Shown: piece after piece, positions 33,091 through 47,711 of the stretch | Layout of the letters: each line of letters opens with the position of its first letter | Position numbering within the stretch: position 1 is the first letter of the stretch | Assembly: GCF_025118155.1 (NCBI RefSeq) | Contig: NW_026251394.1 | Location: 620,001 to 684,000, forward strand | From: Cokeromyces recurvatus | Lineage: Eukaryota; Mucoromycota; Mucoromycetes; Mucorales; Mucoraceae | Direction: 5' to 3' | DNA length: 64,000 nt | The notes under the pieces: model-generated | What the model was told of the DNA's origin: nothing | Database searches by the model: none | The model's input: only the letters and a program-made list of their open reading frames with translations | Program-made: the position numbers and the translations under genes

Positions 33091-33100
33091 CTTTATATAT
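33091..33100 (-). promoter_or_regulatory. TATA box of BiP gene
   Basis: ATATATAAAG on the minus strand, 65-75 bp upstream of the start codon at 33026. Position and sequence fit a TATA element. An inverted CCAAT box (ATTGG on the + strand, 33143-33147) lies about 120 bp upstream of the ATG; CCAAT boxes are part of ER-stress elements in many BiP promoters, but the second half of such an element (CCACG) was not found here. Confidence 0.5.
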
Positions 33101-33147
33101 AATAATTCAAAAAATTTAAAGTCTTCCATGTATCAAACTTTGATTGG

Positions 33148-35186
33148 CTCTAAGAAATTATAATTTAATTTACCGATAATTTTTCAATGGTCTATCACTT
33201 ATTTTTAACCGAATCAGGTTTGCCCAAGTCAAATTCATTATTAAGTTCATTTATTAACTGGGATCATAATAATGATAATATATAAAAGAGTAATAAAAAT
33301 AGAAACATGAATTAAACAAAAATATATTAATTGTTGATATGTCTTTAACTTGAATATTTGTTTATTATCTTGAAGGCTTTTAAATAATTACAGATAATTT
33401 TCTGCTACGTGTCACTATAAAACCAATGCAATTATCAAAATAATTTTATCCAATAAAAAGTTACCAAAATTCAATTTTCTATTCAATCAACAGAATGGTC
33501 ATTTCTTCTAAGAAATATCGATATTTACATTATGTCAATTTTAGAAAAATTCTTTTATTGCTTTTCTCTGAATTGTAATCACTCATATTTAGTAGAAAGA
33601 AACTTTAATAATCTTTATTTTTTTTTTTGTAAAAAAAATAATCATTTAAACGAAATGTAGAATGTTTAATAAAAATAGATTTGTAGAATCTGGTTGCAAA
33701 TTTTGGTAATATAGATTTGCACCATTTATTTCTTTGAGAGTCATGTGTCTTTTAAGTAAGTTTAATCTTAGTAACTAGTCAAAGTTACTTTATGAGTTTC
33801 AATCAAGGGAATAAGATGGCAAATATACATATTTATCATCAGTTTTTTTTTCCCTTTCAACAACTTCTTTAATATCAGCTCGTTTTTTGCATAAGGAGCA
33901 TTATTTATAATTAAGTATGAATTATGTATAGATTAAATATTTCCCAGGGTATCCTCATTTAACCTTAAAATAAATAGATAATAGTCAGTAGTAGCCCCTT
34001 TAGCCTCTACTGATTAAACTTTCTAGCTTAGCTACACTTGAGACTCTTATAATATTATGTGAGATGGTCTTTGTTTTCTCAATTTCAACTACTGTTGATG
34101 TTTAAGGGTCCAGACATTATCTCGATTCTTGTTGATATGGAGACCAGATTCATCACAGTTCCTGAGAAAATCCAGGTCCGAATTGATTACATTTACTACC
34201 CAATCATATGTAGCTTAAATAACTTCTTTTTGACATTACTACGACAAAAAAAAATAGTCCTTTTAAATGAGAAGCCCCTATCCTTTATTATGAAATTATA
34301 AACCAATGATCTTACAAGTATTGAATTCTCGAAATTATTAGTTTATTGATCTATATTTTACTCAACAATATTAGTTAAGGAATTATTCTTTTCTAGTAAC
34401 GTAGTTAAAAGAAGAAGAAAAAGTTTATATGCTCTTTTTAAACATTTTTCGTATTGCTTCTAGACTGAAGTACAAAGAAAAAAAAAAGGTGATTCTTCCA
34501 GCGTTTACCTATTCATTCGTTAATATCGTTATTTTTTAACAAATAGCGTAACATTTTTTTTTCTTCGAGGAAATAAATAAATACATGTACATAAATCATT
34601 TTTATATAGGCTAGATTGTTTTATGTGTTTAACCTATTTTCTTTTCTTTTTTAAGGATAAAGATTAAAAGAATATATGTTAGGGGTAAATGGGCTTATTC
34701 TGAAATATTATGTAAGAATCCAAGAGTGGCAGTACATGTCTTAAATGAGTTACTAGACAGAATAGTCGCTATTGATTTGAAGTCATACTGGTTTTTTTTC
34801 CTGCTGTCTTTTTTATATATACAAAAACTTAAAATTATACTTAAAAAAAAAAAAGCTAGTATTATCATTACTAGTAACTCTTGAATCATACTTGCAAGAT
34901 TTTTTTTTTTTTTTATTTTTATTATATATATACATATACATATACATACACACATATAGATATATATTATATAATAAAAACTATTATAAGCATGCCAATT
35001 TTATTTATAAGAAAATATGATTGATAGAATACTTGTATATACTATTTTGCTATCATGTAGTTTATGGCATTATCAGATTATTTATATATGTTTTTACTTG
35101 AGTTAGTATATATATTTTTTTTATGTGAGATTTTTCTATAAAATGATATCATTGTGATTAAATGTTTAAGAATTTTTTTGTATACC
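33148..35186. other. Gene-poor intergenic region
   Basis: No gene with support. A frame of 80 codons at 34059-34301 and one of 86 codons on the minus strand at 34695-34955 are open but lack family motifs; both have chance-like AT-rich composition. Probably promoter regions of BiP (left) and the repeat protein (right) plus spacer. Confidence 0.5.
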
Positions 35187-35196
35187 TATATAAATA
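35187..35196 (+). promoter_or_regulatory. TATA box of the repeat-protein gene
   Basis: TATATAAATA, 57 bp upstream of the ATG at 35253. Strong TATA boxes are common in stress- or stage-regulated fungal genes. Confidence 0.5.
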
Positions 35197-35252
35197 GTGG
35201 AAACTTTTCTTAAATATAATAACCAACTTATTTAGTTCAACTGATATTAAAT

Positions 35253-35860
35253 ATGCAAAGTTCTAGCGATAAATCTCCTGTTCATGAAACTATGCCTGGT
35301 ACTTTACCCCAGGAGTCACAAAACTCCAACACAAAAAAGCAACAAGAAAAGCATAAAGAAAATGGTAGTCTATATTTATATGTATTTTTTCATAAAAGCA
35401 AATATTTATGCACTCTTCAACTTTTTATTATTATTATGTATTAGTAAAGAATGATAGAGAAAACACTTTTAATCAGTCTGCACCTAAAGATAATAAGACA
35501 GACACTCATTTTGAAGGCACAAATACAATTAATCCAAACTGTGAAAAACGTGGTCATTTACCAGAGCCTCATGATAAAGAACAATTTCCTCAGGAAAATG
35601 CTGAACTTGCACCAAATGGAGCGAAAAGTGCTGGTTTGGTTGGTCAGGAAGTAAAAGATCGTTTTGATGATTACAAGATAAAGCCCAATTCGCTTGATAA
35701 CAAGACTGATACACATTTTGAAGGCACAAATACAATTAACCCTAACTGTGAAAAACGTGGTCATTTACCTGAGCCTCATGACAAGGAACAATTTCCTAAT
35801 GAAAACGCCAAACTTGCACCAGGTGGTGCAGGAAAAGCTGGTCTTATCGGTAAAGAATAA
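35253..35860 (+). CDS. Small hydrophilic protein with two near-identical 68-residue repeats
   Basis: Two exons, 35253-35364 and 35445-35860, 175 residues. After an N-terminal Ser/Gln/Lys-rich segment, the protein consists of two tandem copies, period 68 codons (204 bp), each with TDTHFEGTNTINPNCEKRG, HLPEPHDKEQFP and ENAxLAPxGA followed by AGLxGxE. The copies differ mostly at third codon positions, so the protein sequence is under selection. It is very hydrophilic, with one Cys per repeat, and has no signal peptide or membrane segment. The composition recalls stress-related disordered proteins (hydrophilin/LEA-like), but I do not recognise a named family, and function is unknown. It converges with the TTC27 gene (208 bp). 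Confidence 0.8.
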
Positions 35861-36068
35861 TGAAAAAGGATCGTTAGTTAGCTGTCATTTGTAACCTATT
35901 ATTAAGTGTTTATGTATAATAATAATAATAAAATAGTTATAATTGCTTTTTATTTATTGTATTGTCTATTATATGTGAATGTCTTTTTTTTTTTTTTTCT
36001 TTTTATATATATTATTAAGGAATGAGGAGATTTTTCTTCATATATGTATATGTATATATATACATTTA

Positions 36069-38543
36069 TTATGCATTCTTCAAGTCGTTCATACGATCTT
36101 GTAATTGTTCAAAAGATTTGGTATCTTCAAAAATGTCACGTACTTTACCCATCAAACCCTTAAGGATAAGACGAGATTGATAACGCCAATCAGCACAAAC
36201 AGGTGCACCATCTTGCTTTTTGTCGCCTAAATTTTCATACATATCTACAGTTTCAAGGGCAATAGTAGCAACGTCATTAAATACACTTTCTTCAGTTTCA
36301 ATACGAGGGTCATGCATAACTGCTCTATAGGCTTTAATAGATGTTTCAAGTGCATCTACATATCTGCCTTGCCATAAATAGAATTTTGCACAAATCATCC
36401 AAATCTCAGGAGAATTGGTGATACGACTCAAGATAATATCTTCTAATAAACGTTGTACATGTACAGAGAGACGAGAACCATCACGATCATGAGGGTCCTT
36501 CCAATTTTGAATCACATTTTCAACAATCATACGCAAGACGCCAATATCCACTGCTTTATCACGTGCTTTATCCCAACGAAGTTCAACTACACGTTGCATA
36601 GCATAAATAGCATCTGCAAATTGACCTACATCAATAGATACGAATAATAAATTTTGCCACATCTTCCAACTATCATATTTAATTCTAGTAGCCTGTTTCA
36701 AAGCTAAAAATGCATCCGTCTTTTTATCTTGTTTAATATAGATACTAGCTAAATTATTCCAAGCTTCAGGCTGTTCATCATCTAAGGATACAACACGTTG
36801 GAAGGCACGAGCACCGATATCCCATTTTTCAACAAACATGGCAGCGCAACCGAGAATATACCAGGAGCCTTCAAAGAGAGGGTTAATCTCGAGTGCCTTT
36901 TGATAACATTCGATAGCAGCCTCATAATTTTGTCGTTTATATTCATAGGAGCCCAAACTACGCATAGCACGAGCGTAATGATGGTTAGAGATCTCCCATG
37001 ATTTACGCCAATGCTCAGGTTCAGCTTCCAGATCACCCAAGATACACCAATACTTGGGTGAATTGGGATTTTCTTCCATTAAACGTTTCAAGACATCCTT
37101 TGCCTTCTTTGGTTGTTCCATCATTTGATAACAAGAAATGACATCTTCCCACATTTCAAGACGTTCAAAGATTTCAACAGCAGAACGGAGAACACCAAGA
37201 GAAACAAAGCGACGAGCCAGCTCGCGTTCCATTTCCCATTTACTAGGTAACAAAAGATCATAAAAATACGCAAGGCGTTCTTCAACACCACAATCTTCAA
37301 CCTTGATTTGATCAACCAGAGCCTGTAACTGAAGTGCAGCACGTTCGACCGTACGACCTTTATTGGCTTCTAAACGAGAACGTAATAACAAACCCATTGT
37401 ATGAACCATCCAATTATTTGCATTTTCAAGTACACGAGTCACATAAGGTAACATTTGCTCAGTGGTAATACCATGTTCAGGGTTTGTATTTTTTACATTG
37501 AGACAAAAGGCAAGTAAAAGACATTGATCGATGATATTCAGATTACCATGACGTTTCTCATTCTCTGCTTTATTTTTATCATTCTCACTAAATTGAATAC
37601 GTTCCAAAAGAGTATCATCATTTAAATCCAATGTTTCAGGCTTAACCGCTTCCTCACTCTCTTTTTCTATCTCATCGTTATCCTCCTCCTCCTTTTTCTT
37701 CTTCTTACTTTCGGCCAAAACGACCAGTTGAGAGACATCAAAGGTTTGAAATTTAGTACGACGACCGAGGGAACCGGTTAATGACCAATTAAAACCTGAT
37801 TCCTTTTGTGCAGATTCCATCTTTTCTAAGGCTTCCTTATCTTGCCCAAAGAAACTATAGATCAAGCCGAGCTCAAGCTCATGACGAATCTTTAATCCTT
37901 CAAGTGTATCACTATCCAATTCATTTTGTGCTTCTATATCTTGTGTGCTTTCCTTTGCAAGTGTCATTAATTCATTCTGAAGAGAACCTGTAAATTCGTC
38001 TAATAACTGTTGTTGAATAAATGTGGAACGCATAGCCCAAAAGGAGCCTGTCAAAGTGATACCACGAACAGCATATAATAAAGTACGAGCGATGGCTAAC
38101 AGAGCTAATTGCTGGGTAAGATGATAGACTTCTTCACTATCGACTGAAAGGGTCTTGAGACAAGCTTTATGTAATGTAGATTCGAATTGATCATCGTTTT
38201 GTCCAAGGAATAGTTCGGATACTGAAAAATCCAAGATAGGGCCTGTCCAGTTAACTTGAACAAATGAATTAAGACAGGCGATACCAGTCATAAGAACATC
38301 GATTCGATTGAGCTCATCGTCTAAAGAAATGGAAGAAAGTTTGTTGGACAACCAGGCTTCAATGTCACCTGTCTCCTTCAAAGATGTGGAATCCTGTTGA
38401 CAGTCCTTAAAGACGATGCTATTTTTAATCACGTTGGTATATCGACCATTCTGAATATCAGTTGCAATATGATTTATTTTTTCATTGTTAATAGTAATTT
38501 TTTTACCAAGAATGGTGGCAGCTTCAGCATCAATCAAGGACAT
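36069..38543 (-). CDS. EMW1: TPR protein of TTC27/Emw1 family
   Basis: Single coding exon, 824 residues. The C-terminal half has clear tetratricopeptide repeats: NHHYARAMRSLGSYEYKRQ, YEAAIECYQKALEINPLFEG, and AWNNLASIYIKQDKKTDAFL. The order and text match the TTC27/Emw1 family (FEGSWYILGCAAMFVEKWD and ALKQATRIKYDSWKMWQNLL are characteristic). The N-terminal part is helical without clear repeats, with an acidic/lysine tract near residue 280-300. In yeast Emw1 is essential and linked to cell wall integrity; human TTC27 helps biogenesis of large complexes. The exact role is unsettled. A 3' splice site just upstream of the ATG suggests a 5'-UTR intron. Confidence 0.85.
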   Translation of the reverse strand: MSLIDAEAATILGKKITINNEKINHIATDIQNGRYTNVIKNSIVFKDCQQDSTSLKETGDIEAWLSNKLSSISLDDELNRIDVLMTGIACLNSFVQVNWTGPILDFSVSELFLGQNDDQFESTLHKACLKTLSVDSEEVYHLTQQLALLAIARTLLYAVRGITLTGSFWAMRSTFIQQQLLDEFTGSLQNELMTLAKESTQDIEAQNELDSDTLEGLKIRHELELGLIYSFFGQDKEALEKMESAQKESGFNWSLTGSLGRRTKFQTFDVSQLVVLAESKKKKKEEEDNDEIEKESEEAVKPETLDLNDDTLLERIQFSENDKNKAENEKRHGNLNIIDQCLLLAFCLNVKNTNPEHGITTEQMLPYVTRVLENANNWMVHTMGLLLRSRLEANKGRTVERAALQLQALVDQIKVEDCGVEERLAYFYDLLLPSKWEMERELARRFVSLGVLRSAVEIFERLEMWEDVISCYQMMEQPKKAKDVLKRLMEENPNSPKYWCILGDLEAEPEHWRKSWEISNHHYARAMRSLGSYEYKRQNYEAAIECYQKALEINPLFEGSWYILGCAAMFVEKWDIGARAFQRVVSLDDEQPEAWNNLASIYIKQDKKTDAFLALKQATRIKYDSWKMWQNLLFVSIDVGQFADAIYAMQRVVELRWDKARDKAVDIGVLRMIVENVIQNWKDPHDRDGSRLSVHVQRLLEDIILSRITNSPEIWMICAKFYLWQGRYVDALETSIKAYRAVMHDPRIETEESVFNDVATIALETVDMYENLGDKKQDGAPVCADWRYQSRLILKGLMGKVRDIFEDTKSFEQLQDRMNDLKNA

Positions 38544-38877
38544 TTTGCTGAAATCAAGCTAAAAAGTAATGTAAGCTAATAATGCTTTGTCTGATTTTCA
38601 AAAATAAAAAAATGTATACATATAAGCCACAATAATGATTTATAATGAAAAGGAAATCAATAGAAGTTACAAATTAATAATCCACAACAAAGGAATTGGA
38701 TATGTACAGAAGCTTATTTTTTCATTAAAGAGAGGAAGAAAAAAAAAATTAAATAATTAAATGACAAAGCATAGAAGATATTAAACAATACTACAGTAAT
38801 ACTAGATGAAAAAAAAAAGAAAGAAGATATATTTTTTATAGAATTATGACTATAATATAAATGTAGATATAGACGCC
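38544..38877. other. Intergenic spacer
   Basis: AT-rich spacer between the EMW1 start and the CHK2-like kinase stop. It likely contains the EMW1 promoter and a short 5'-UTR exon; no other gene seen. Confidence 0.5.
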
Positions 38878-41413
<2,536 letters not shown>

Positions 41414-41865
41414 TTTACTTGAGGAAAAGAAGTAAGAAGGAAAGAAGAAGAAGAAGAAGAAAAAAAACTTATTCTTCATTCATTTTTTGTTACAATTTAT
41501 ATGTATATTTTATAAGGGGTTGTGTGTGTGTGTGTGTGTGTATGTGGAAGGGGAAAGGAGGGGAGGGGGACTACATAATTTTACAAAGTAAACTAAATCC
41601 AATTGCCCTTATTTAAACGCAAAATGATATCACTTGACGCAGAGTATTGATTTGTGTCACAAATTATTGTTTTCTTTTTTAGTAAAAAAAAAAAAAAAAA
41701 AAAAAAAAACCATAAATATCAAAGCTAGATTTTTAATAAATTTATAGCAAGTTTCTTTTTAGCAAAGCAATGATGTATAAACAAAATGTGACTAGTCTTG
41801 TTCAGTTAGATACTAGTTTGAAATAGTATTATTAACAGCTTATTCGTAAAGGACATTATTTGACT

Positions 41866-41910
<45 letters not shown>

Positions 41911-42287
41911 TTTCCAGAAGATCTTTTCAATCTTTAGTTGTTTAGTAGCCTTACATGAAACATATATTTGTATTCAATTGGATCATTACTATGGTGTAAA
42001 CACTTAGTCTTTTTTTTTCCTCCACACTTTCTTCTAGTTCTCTTTCAGAAGGCTTTATATAAATATAAATAGTCATATATATTATTGATCTATCAATTAG
42101 AATTAACTCGTTTCATTTGTACATATTTTCATATACAGATTAGCTTATGGCTTTTATGACTCTTTCGGAGTATATACATTTATATATTTTTTTTTTATGT
42201 ATTAATAAATCATAATTTCCTAGGTTTCTTTAAATACAGTTATATATTTATATATTTCTATTTTTTTTTATACCCCTTTTTTATAAG
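41414..42287. other. Divergent intergenic region with homopolymer and GT repeats
   Basis: Shared promoter region of the kinase (left, minus) and the GNAT protein (right, plus). Contains a (GT)n tract at about 41519-41540, an A26 run (41684-41709) and a T40 run (41868-41907). A TATA-like TATATAAATATAAATAG is near 42056. No gene seen. Confidence 0.55.
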
Positions 42288-43382
42288 ATGAATGAAACTA
42301 AAAGAGCAGACAATGTCGATTCAAATTCAATAAAACATGAACCCAAGGCAAAAATAGCTCTTCGACCCTATTTTGCAGAAACAGACAAAAAATATGTTCA
42401 TTACTTGTTTTATTCTACTTACTTTAATCTTGTCCCTAAAGCAGTGCTCATTCGACTTCGATCTCCATATATAATAGCCTCATGGGTAGCTATCTATACC
42501 TTAATTGTTACTTTTGTATGGAATTTCTTTGAAAGGTTGGGTTGGGAGAGGAAAGTTCAGATTGCACTTGTCTTGTTCACTACTGTTATCGTCATTGGCT
42601 TTGGCTTTATTTCTCTTTTGTGGTACACAGATAAATTTGATATCACACCTCGTGTCGTTCAAGGTATCGAGAATGATTTGAAGGAGCCGTGTGTCTATTA
42701 TCGAGGTACTCCTGAAGAGCCTCGTAAAGGTAACTTTTGGGTATTGACATTAAATGATGAGATTATTGGTTGTGTGGGTATAGATCATACACCTGTTTCA
42801 GTCGTTGACAAGTCCGCTGATAAACCTTATGTTCGTGCCTCTGAACGTCCCCGTGCTGTAGATTCCCCTGAGATTCATCAAGCTGAGTGGAAAAGGACGG
42901 CTATGATGTTGGCAAGGTTAGACGATTTAGTTCGACTTACATTAGTAGGTGCTTTAGATAAAGTAAGAGACTTTTATTTCAAGATAAAAGGAGTTGAGTA
43001 TCAACAACAACAAGAGCCTATTTTATTCGAGGCTCATAAATCAAATGAAGCAAGTGTACGTCGTTTGGCAATCAAGTTAGAATGTCAAAATCATGGTTTA
43101 TCCACTATTCTTTTGAAAAGAGTCGCCTTTTGGGCACATGCACACCAACTTGAATATCTTTATGCGGAAACAGATGAACTTCAAACAAAATTAGCAGAGA
43201 TTCTTGTCAAGAGACATGGCTATACTTTTGTATCTAAGAAGAAATTAGGCTATTTTAAAACAAAATCTATTTTCAGATTAGATGTAAAACTTTGGATGAG
43301 TAAAGAATTGGAAAGACGAGCTCAAGAGAAGGCTGAAAAAGAACAATTAAAAGAAGAAGCTGAACTTAAGGAATATGAATAA
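42288..43382 (+). CDS. Membrane-anchored GNAT-fold N-acetyltransferase (NAT8-like)
   Basis: Single exon, 364 residues. Two adjacent hydrophobic segments lie near residues 62-80 (IIASWVAIYTLIVTFVW) and 90-110 (VLFTTVIVIGFGFISLLWY). After them comes GNFWVLTLNDEIIGCVGID, the beta4 strand region of a GNAT fold, and near 260-285 RRLAIKLECQNHGLSTILLK, which fits the acetyl-CoA-binding V/A motif (normally R/Q-x-x-G-x-G/A; here QNHGLS). The layout of two transmembrane helices with a C-terminal GNAT domain resembles NAT8-type ER enzymes. The substrate is unknown. The C terminus is a charged helix (KEQLKEEAELKEYE). It converges with the polymerase gamma gene (64 bp). Confidence 0.75.
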   Translation: MNETKRADNVDSNSIKHEPKAKIALRPYFAETDKKYVHYLFYSTYFNLVPKAVLIRLRSPYIIASWVAIYTLIVTFVWNFFERLGWERKVQIALVLFTTVIVIGFGFISLLWYTDKFDITPRVVQGIENDLKEPCVYYRGTPEEPRKGNFWVLTLNDEIIGCVGIDHTPVSVVDKSADKPYVRASERPRAVDSPEIHQAEWKRTAMMLARLDDLVRLTLVGALDKVRDFYFKIKGVEYQQQQEPILFEAHKSNEASVRRLAIKLECQNHGLSTILLKRVAFWAHAHQLEYLYAETDELQTKLAEILVKRHGYTFVSKKKLGYFKTKSIFRLDVKLWMSKELERRAQEKAEKEQLKEEAELKEYE

Positions 43383-43446
43383 GAAAGCGAGCGCCATAAA
43401 TTGTAATAATAAAAAGAAGCATTTATTTATTTATTTACAAACATAT

Positions 43447-46400
43447 TTACAATTCTCTTTGTGTTGTTGTTGTTGTATTCTTCTTCTTATTTCGTTTTAC
43501 TACCTCTTCTGTTTCTCTATTTCCACCTTTAGAAAGATCTGTGGGTGATTTATATTTTTTATACATTTGTGCTTTAAGGAATAAAAGATCAACGGGTTTA
43601 GATGAGATAGAGGTCTTTTTCATCATCTTCATCATATCTAAAACAGTTTCCTGTGATATTTGAGTACCACTCGTTTCTTCAGAATTACCTAGTAAACATT
43701 CAGATTCGGTATCATCCTTTTTAGAGGACAATGCATGGATTATGTCTGATATCGTACAACTCGTGCCCTCAGATATCTTTTCTTCATGTGAGGGTGTTAA
43801 ACATGTCATATGAGGTTCTTTACGAAGAACATGGTCAATATCAACAGCTGAGAAAAATGCTACACTCTATATAATACAATTAAAAGGTTAAATTATCTTG
43901 ATAAATAAATAAAAAGAAAGAAAGATAATGTCAACAACTCTCTACCTGAGGCAAGTCAAAGATTCCCAATTTATAACTAAAAAGAGCTCTTGTCCAAAGA
44001 TTAGCAACTTGTAACGCTAAAGCAGTTCTATGTTGATCTTCTTCTGTAGATAAATAACGTACTTCATCATGAACAGATAACATAAACCTTGCATTGATTT
44101 GGTATCTTTCAATTAAATGGGCCATAGAGACAATTAACAGATGAAGGTAATCTACACCTGAACTCTGTACGACCCAATTGACTCTGGATGTCAAAAACTG
44201 ACTTCCTATGTATTTTGGTTTTAGAGCATCTGTAATAGCACAACCCAAGACGGGTGTCCTTGGTTCCTTTGAGAGTGCAATATCTTCAAGGGCATTAAAC
44301 ATATAACTCTCTGAACCACCATGCCAAAACATTCTCTTAAATTGGTTATGTACCGAATGCTCCTTTTCACCTTTTGTATCTGAATACAGCTTAGTTGCAC
44401 GTTCTTTAGCTGTCTCTAGATCCATCCCTTGATTGTATTGCATTAGTAGACTAGTTGCATATTTTACACCTGCACCATAAATTCTAGCATAGTTAAAAAT
44501 TTTCGCTTTATCTCTACTGATACCTAAAATGTTGGCGGTTTTCGAATGAAGATCAGTGCCCTCTGACTTTGATCCTTGCAATGTCATCCATCCTAAAGCA
44601 GTTGCACCATGAAAACCAAATTGAGAGTCACCTATTACACTCGATATCCATAATTCTTCTGAATCCACATCTGCACCTACAATCTTATAACCTTCAGGTG
44701 CCTGAACCATGGATTTTAATTCAGACCCAATTCGATTTGCCTTTGCGTTACTAGCCGTTAACCAAGTTCGTTCTACGGCTCGACGTGTGATGGTGCCCAT
44801 TGTAACCATCTGAGGTAGAATGATTCCATATTTCCCCGTTTCCTTTTTAGGTAGCTTCATATCTACACTTGCATTTGTATCCCAAACCACGAATTGATTC
44901 AAGATACGTTCGCGAGAACTAATCCAATAGGCAGACTTTGCATTCAATTCTAATGCCTCTTTTGCTGCTTCATATTCAGATGTCAAGACTTTATCTTCAA
45001 AGGATCCAATATATCCCTTCGAAAGTGGATTACCGCAATTCGCTTCTTCTCCATCTTTATGAGGTACTTTAAAATAATAATAACCATCATCCTTGAATAC
45101 AGATTTATCTAATTGGTGTGGAGAATCCTCGACCATCATCTCTGTCAGGGGAACTTTATAACACCATCCAAAGGAACGAAGGTGATGTAAAGGGTATCCT
45201 TGCCATTTTAAACGAAGTAAAAGAGGAGCAATACGTGAACGTAGTGAGATTTTTAATTTGTCCTCTTTTGTATCATAGGCATCCTTATACCATTTAGGCT
45301 GACCTTTTAACTTTCTTTGACGTGGATTAACAGACCAATCTAATTGAGATAACCAGGGATCATTTTTCCATTTTTCAAAGTCAGTTACTAACTCTCTAGC
45401 CCTCTCAGCAAGATCTCTTAATTTGATATCCACTATATCTTCTAATTCTTGATGTTTATTAGCAGATTTTTCCAAGTAATCCTCCCATTTTTCGGTTACA
45501 GTTAAGAAAGAATTTCCCATGTTGAGCATACCCGTAAAGGAAACAGGATGAGGACAGTTCTCTTGAAATCGAGGGAAGACAACTTTATAGATAGCATGAG
45601 TTAATGCTACATCGTCAGAACAATAGGTCATTAAATTTTGAAAGTTTTCATTAATATCGGCCAAATTCCCAGTTTCAAAGTAGGAACGTTGAGACTTATC
45701 CATTTCAACTTTACAATAAAATTTAGCAACATGTTTTAGACTGTTGAGTGAACTAACATCAAAGAACCCTTGATCATCTGCAGTCCTTGTAGATGTTCCG
45801 GCACCGTCATCATTAAGATTATTTCTACGTTTCAATTCCAAATTCCAAGCGGGACGTTGTTGTGAGCAGAGGCCAGCTACTGCTATATGTAAACTCATTG
45901 TATCTAAATATCGTATATTGGATGGTTGTTTACTGTATTCATCTGCAATACGTGCACGGTCATACCCTACATTATGTCCTACAATCAATCGGGACTGTTT
46001 ATGATGATCATTGCCAAAGGGTATCAACAGTTCTTTATCCACTGATTCTCCTAATAAATAAGGTGAAGTCCATGAATACCATGCTTCTTCTGATGCCACT
46101 ACTGCCAAAGTAGGATATTTCCCTTCACTCATCAATACTTCTACATCAAATACCATAGCATCTTCTAAAGGGTATTCTACTGACATAACTGTACCATCCT
46201 TACTATATCGAGTCCATCCTGAAACTTTAAGCCATTGAGTCGGCTTAGGTGGCAGATTGATCTTTGCCAGTCTTTCTGCTTTCTCCAAAAAGAGGCCTGC
46301 CTGTTCCATACCAATTCGAATGAAGTGTTCTTCAATATTGTCACCCAACAATTTAGGTAATTTCAAATTAATAGGAGGATTTACTTCATTTTTTTTCCCC

Positions 46401-46790
46401 CATATATCTTGTAAAGTTAAATGAGTTTGAGAATAATTTTCCTTTATCAAAGTTTCACTTGTTTTATCTTTCTTCTGAACTGAATAAGGTTCAAATATTT
46501 GTGCTTGTAATTTAGGTGATAATAATTGAACTTTAGCTGGGTTTATCACAACTAAGAAAAAAAAAAAAAAAAAAATAGTGTAAACATGTTTGTTTCCCCT
46601 TTATTTTGAGATGATTAAACAAAAAAAAAAATTTTTTTTTATTTTATTTTATTTTTTTTTTTTTAAATCATACATGTATAAATTTACCTTGTTCATCACA
46701 TGTAAGAAATGAAGTTGAAAAATATCTTGAACTATATCTTCTCAAGGGATGATTTATAACTTTATGAATTATAGATCTATATTTGATCAT
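43447..46790 (-). CDS. MIP1: Mitochondrial DNA polymerase gamma, catalytic subunit
   Basis: Three exons: 46688-46790, 43946-46551 and 43447-43866, 1042 residues. Exon 1 encodes a basic presequence (MIKYRSIIHKVINHPLRRY). The 3'-5' exonuclease has VFDVEVLMSEG (Exo I Asp/Glu), VGHNVGYDRARIADEY (Exo II) and MTYCSDDVALTHAIY (Exo III). The polymerase domain of family A has VGADVDSEELWISS (motif A), RDKAKIFNYARIYGAG (motif B) and MLSVHDEVRYL (motif C). The last exon continues with VAFFSAVDIDHVLRKE, typical for Mip1, and adds a long charged tail of about 120 residues. It copies and proofreads mtDNA. The short first intron holds A and T runs (46559-46575 and nearby). Confidence 0.96.
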
Positions 46791-47711
46791 TAAAAATATT
46801 TAATCAAGTAAACAAATAAATAAAAAAAATATTTATTTGTGCAAGTATAATAAAATATATATTCAAGAACAAAAAGGAGGATTGATAATAAATATACACA
46901 TCTGAATATGTCAAATATGTAATAATGACCCTGTAAATAAATATTCACTTGTACGGAGAATTTTTTTTTTTTTTTTTTTTTTTTTTGTTGTTGTTGTTGA
47001 ACAATGCGATTTATTGGTTAAACAATCAATTTAAAAATCAGGCGTATTTAGAAAAGAAGAAATTTACTATTTTGACAAGCGAAAGAGATACACATACATA
47101 GTTGATCATTTTACCTGTAAAAAAAGTTAAAAAAAAAGAGAGAGAGAGAGAATATTTCTTGACATCGCAGTAAATATTTCACAAGTGGCTATTAGCTTCT
47201 CTCTGCTGAAAGTAACAACATGTCTACTGCGGTTATATTTTCCCTAAAAAAATATAAAGATATTTGTTTATATTCTTTAACTTGTGTATTATTTTATTTA
47301 TTAGCATATTGCTCAACGACCGTCTTATTTTCCTTACATTTTCTGGTCTGCTGTCTCTCTCTCTCTCTCTTTCTCTCTTATTCCCATATATCTTTTTGGT
47401 GCAAGAATGAATAGAGATAAATCCAGCTTTAGTGACGGAATTTTTGTATTTGTTAGATAAAGACTATCTGATTAAAAAGGCTATACCGACAATAATTAAG
47501 AAGCAAAAAGAATAATTCAATAACATCATTTCCTTCTGTACTGCACTAGCACTTTTATTGGAAAGCATTCTTCTACTATCTTTTTATTTTTTTCACATGT
47601 GGAGATAGCATTTTTTATTCTCCGATATTCGCACGTTTGGTAAAAAATAATTAATTCATCCATCTTTTTTTTTTTTTTTTTTTTCTTCATTCAATTCAAA
47701 AGTTTTAAATT
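46791..47711. other. Divergent intergenic region
   Basis: Between MIP1 and PEX13, probably both promoters. Contains T runs (46962-46986 and 47666-47683), an (AG)n tract near 47137-47150 and a (CT)n tract near 47354-47370. The 64-codon frame at 47220-47414 is Leu/Ser-rich and has no support as a gene. Confidence 0.5.

Noticed and set aside
34059..34301. 80-codon open frame on + strand
   Set aside because: No family motif; isolated in AT-rich spacer.
34695..34955. 86-codon hydrophobic frame on minus strand
   Set aside because: The start is a CA/TA simple repeat and lysine run from homopolymers; the hydrophobic part may be chance. No support for a membrane gene.
47220..47414. Possible small secreted protein upstream of PEX13
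   Set aside because: Leu/Ser/Phe-rich sequence is produced by CT-rich and T-rich simple repeats; no conserved feature.
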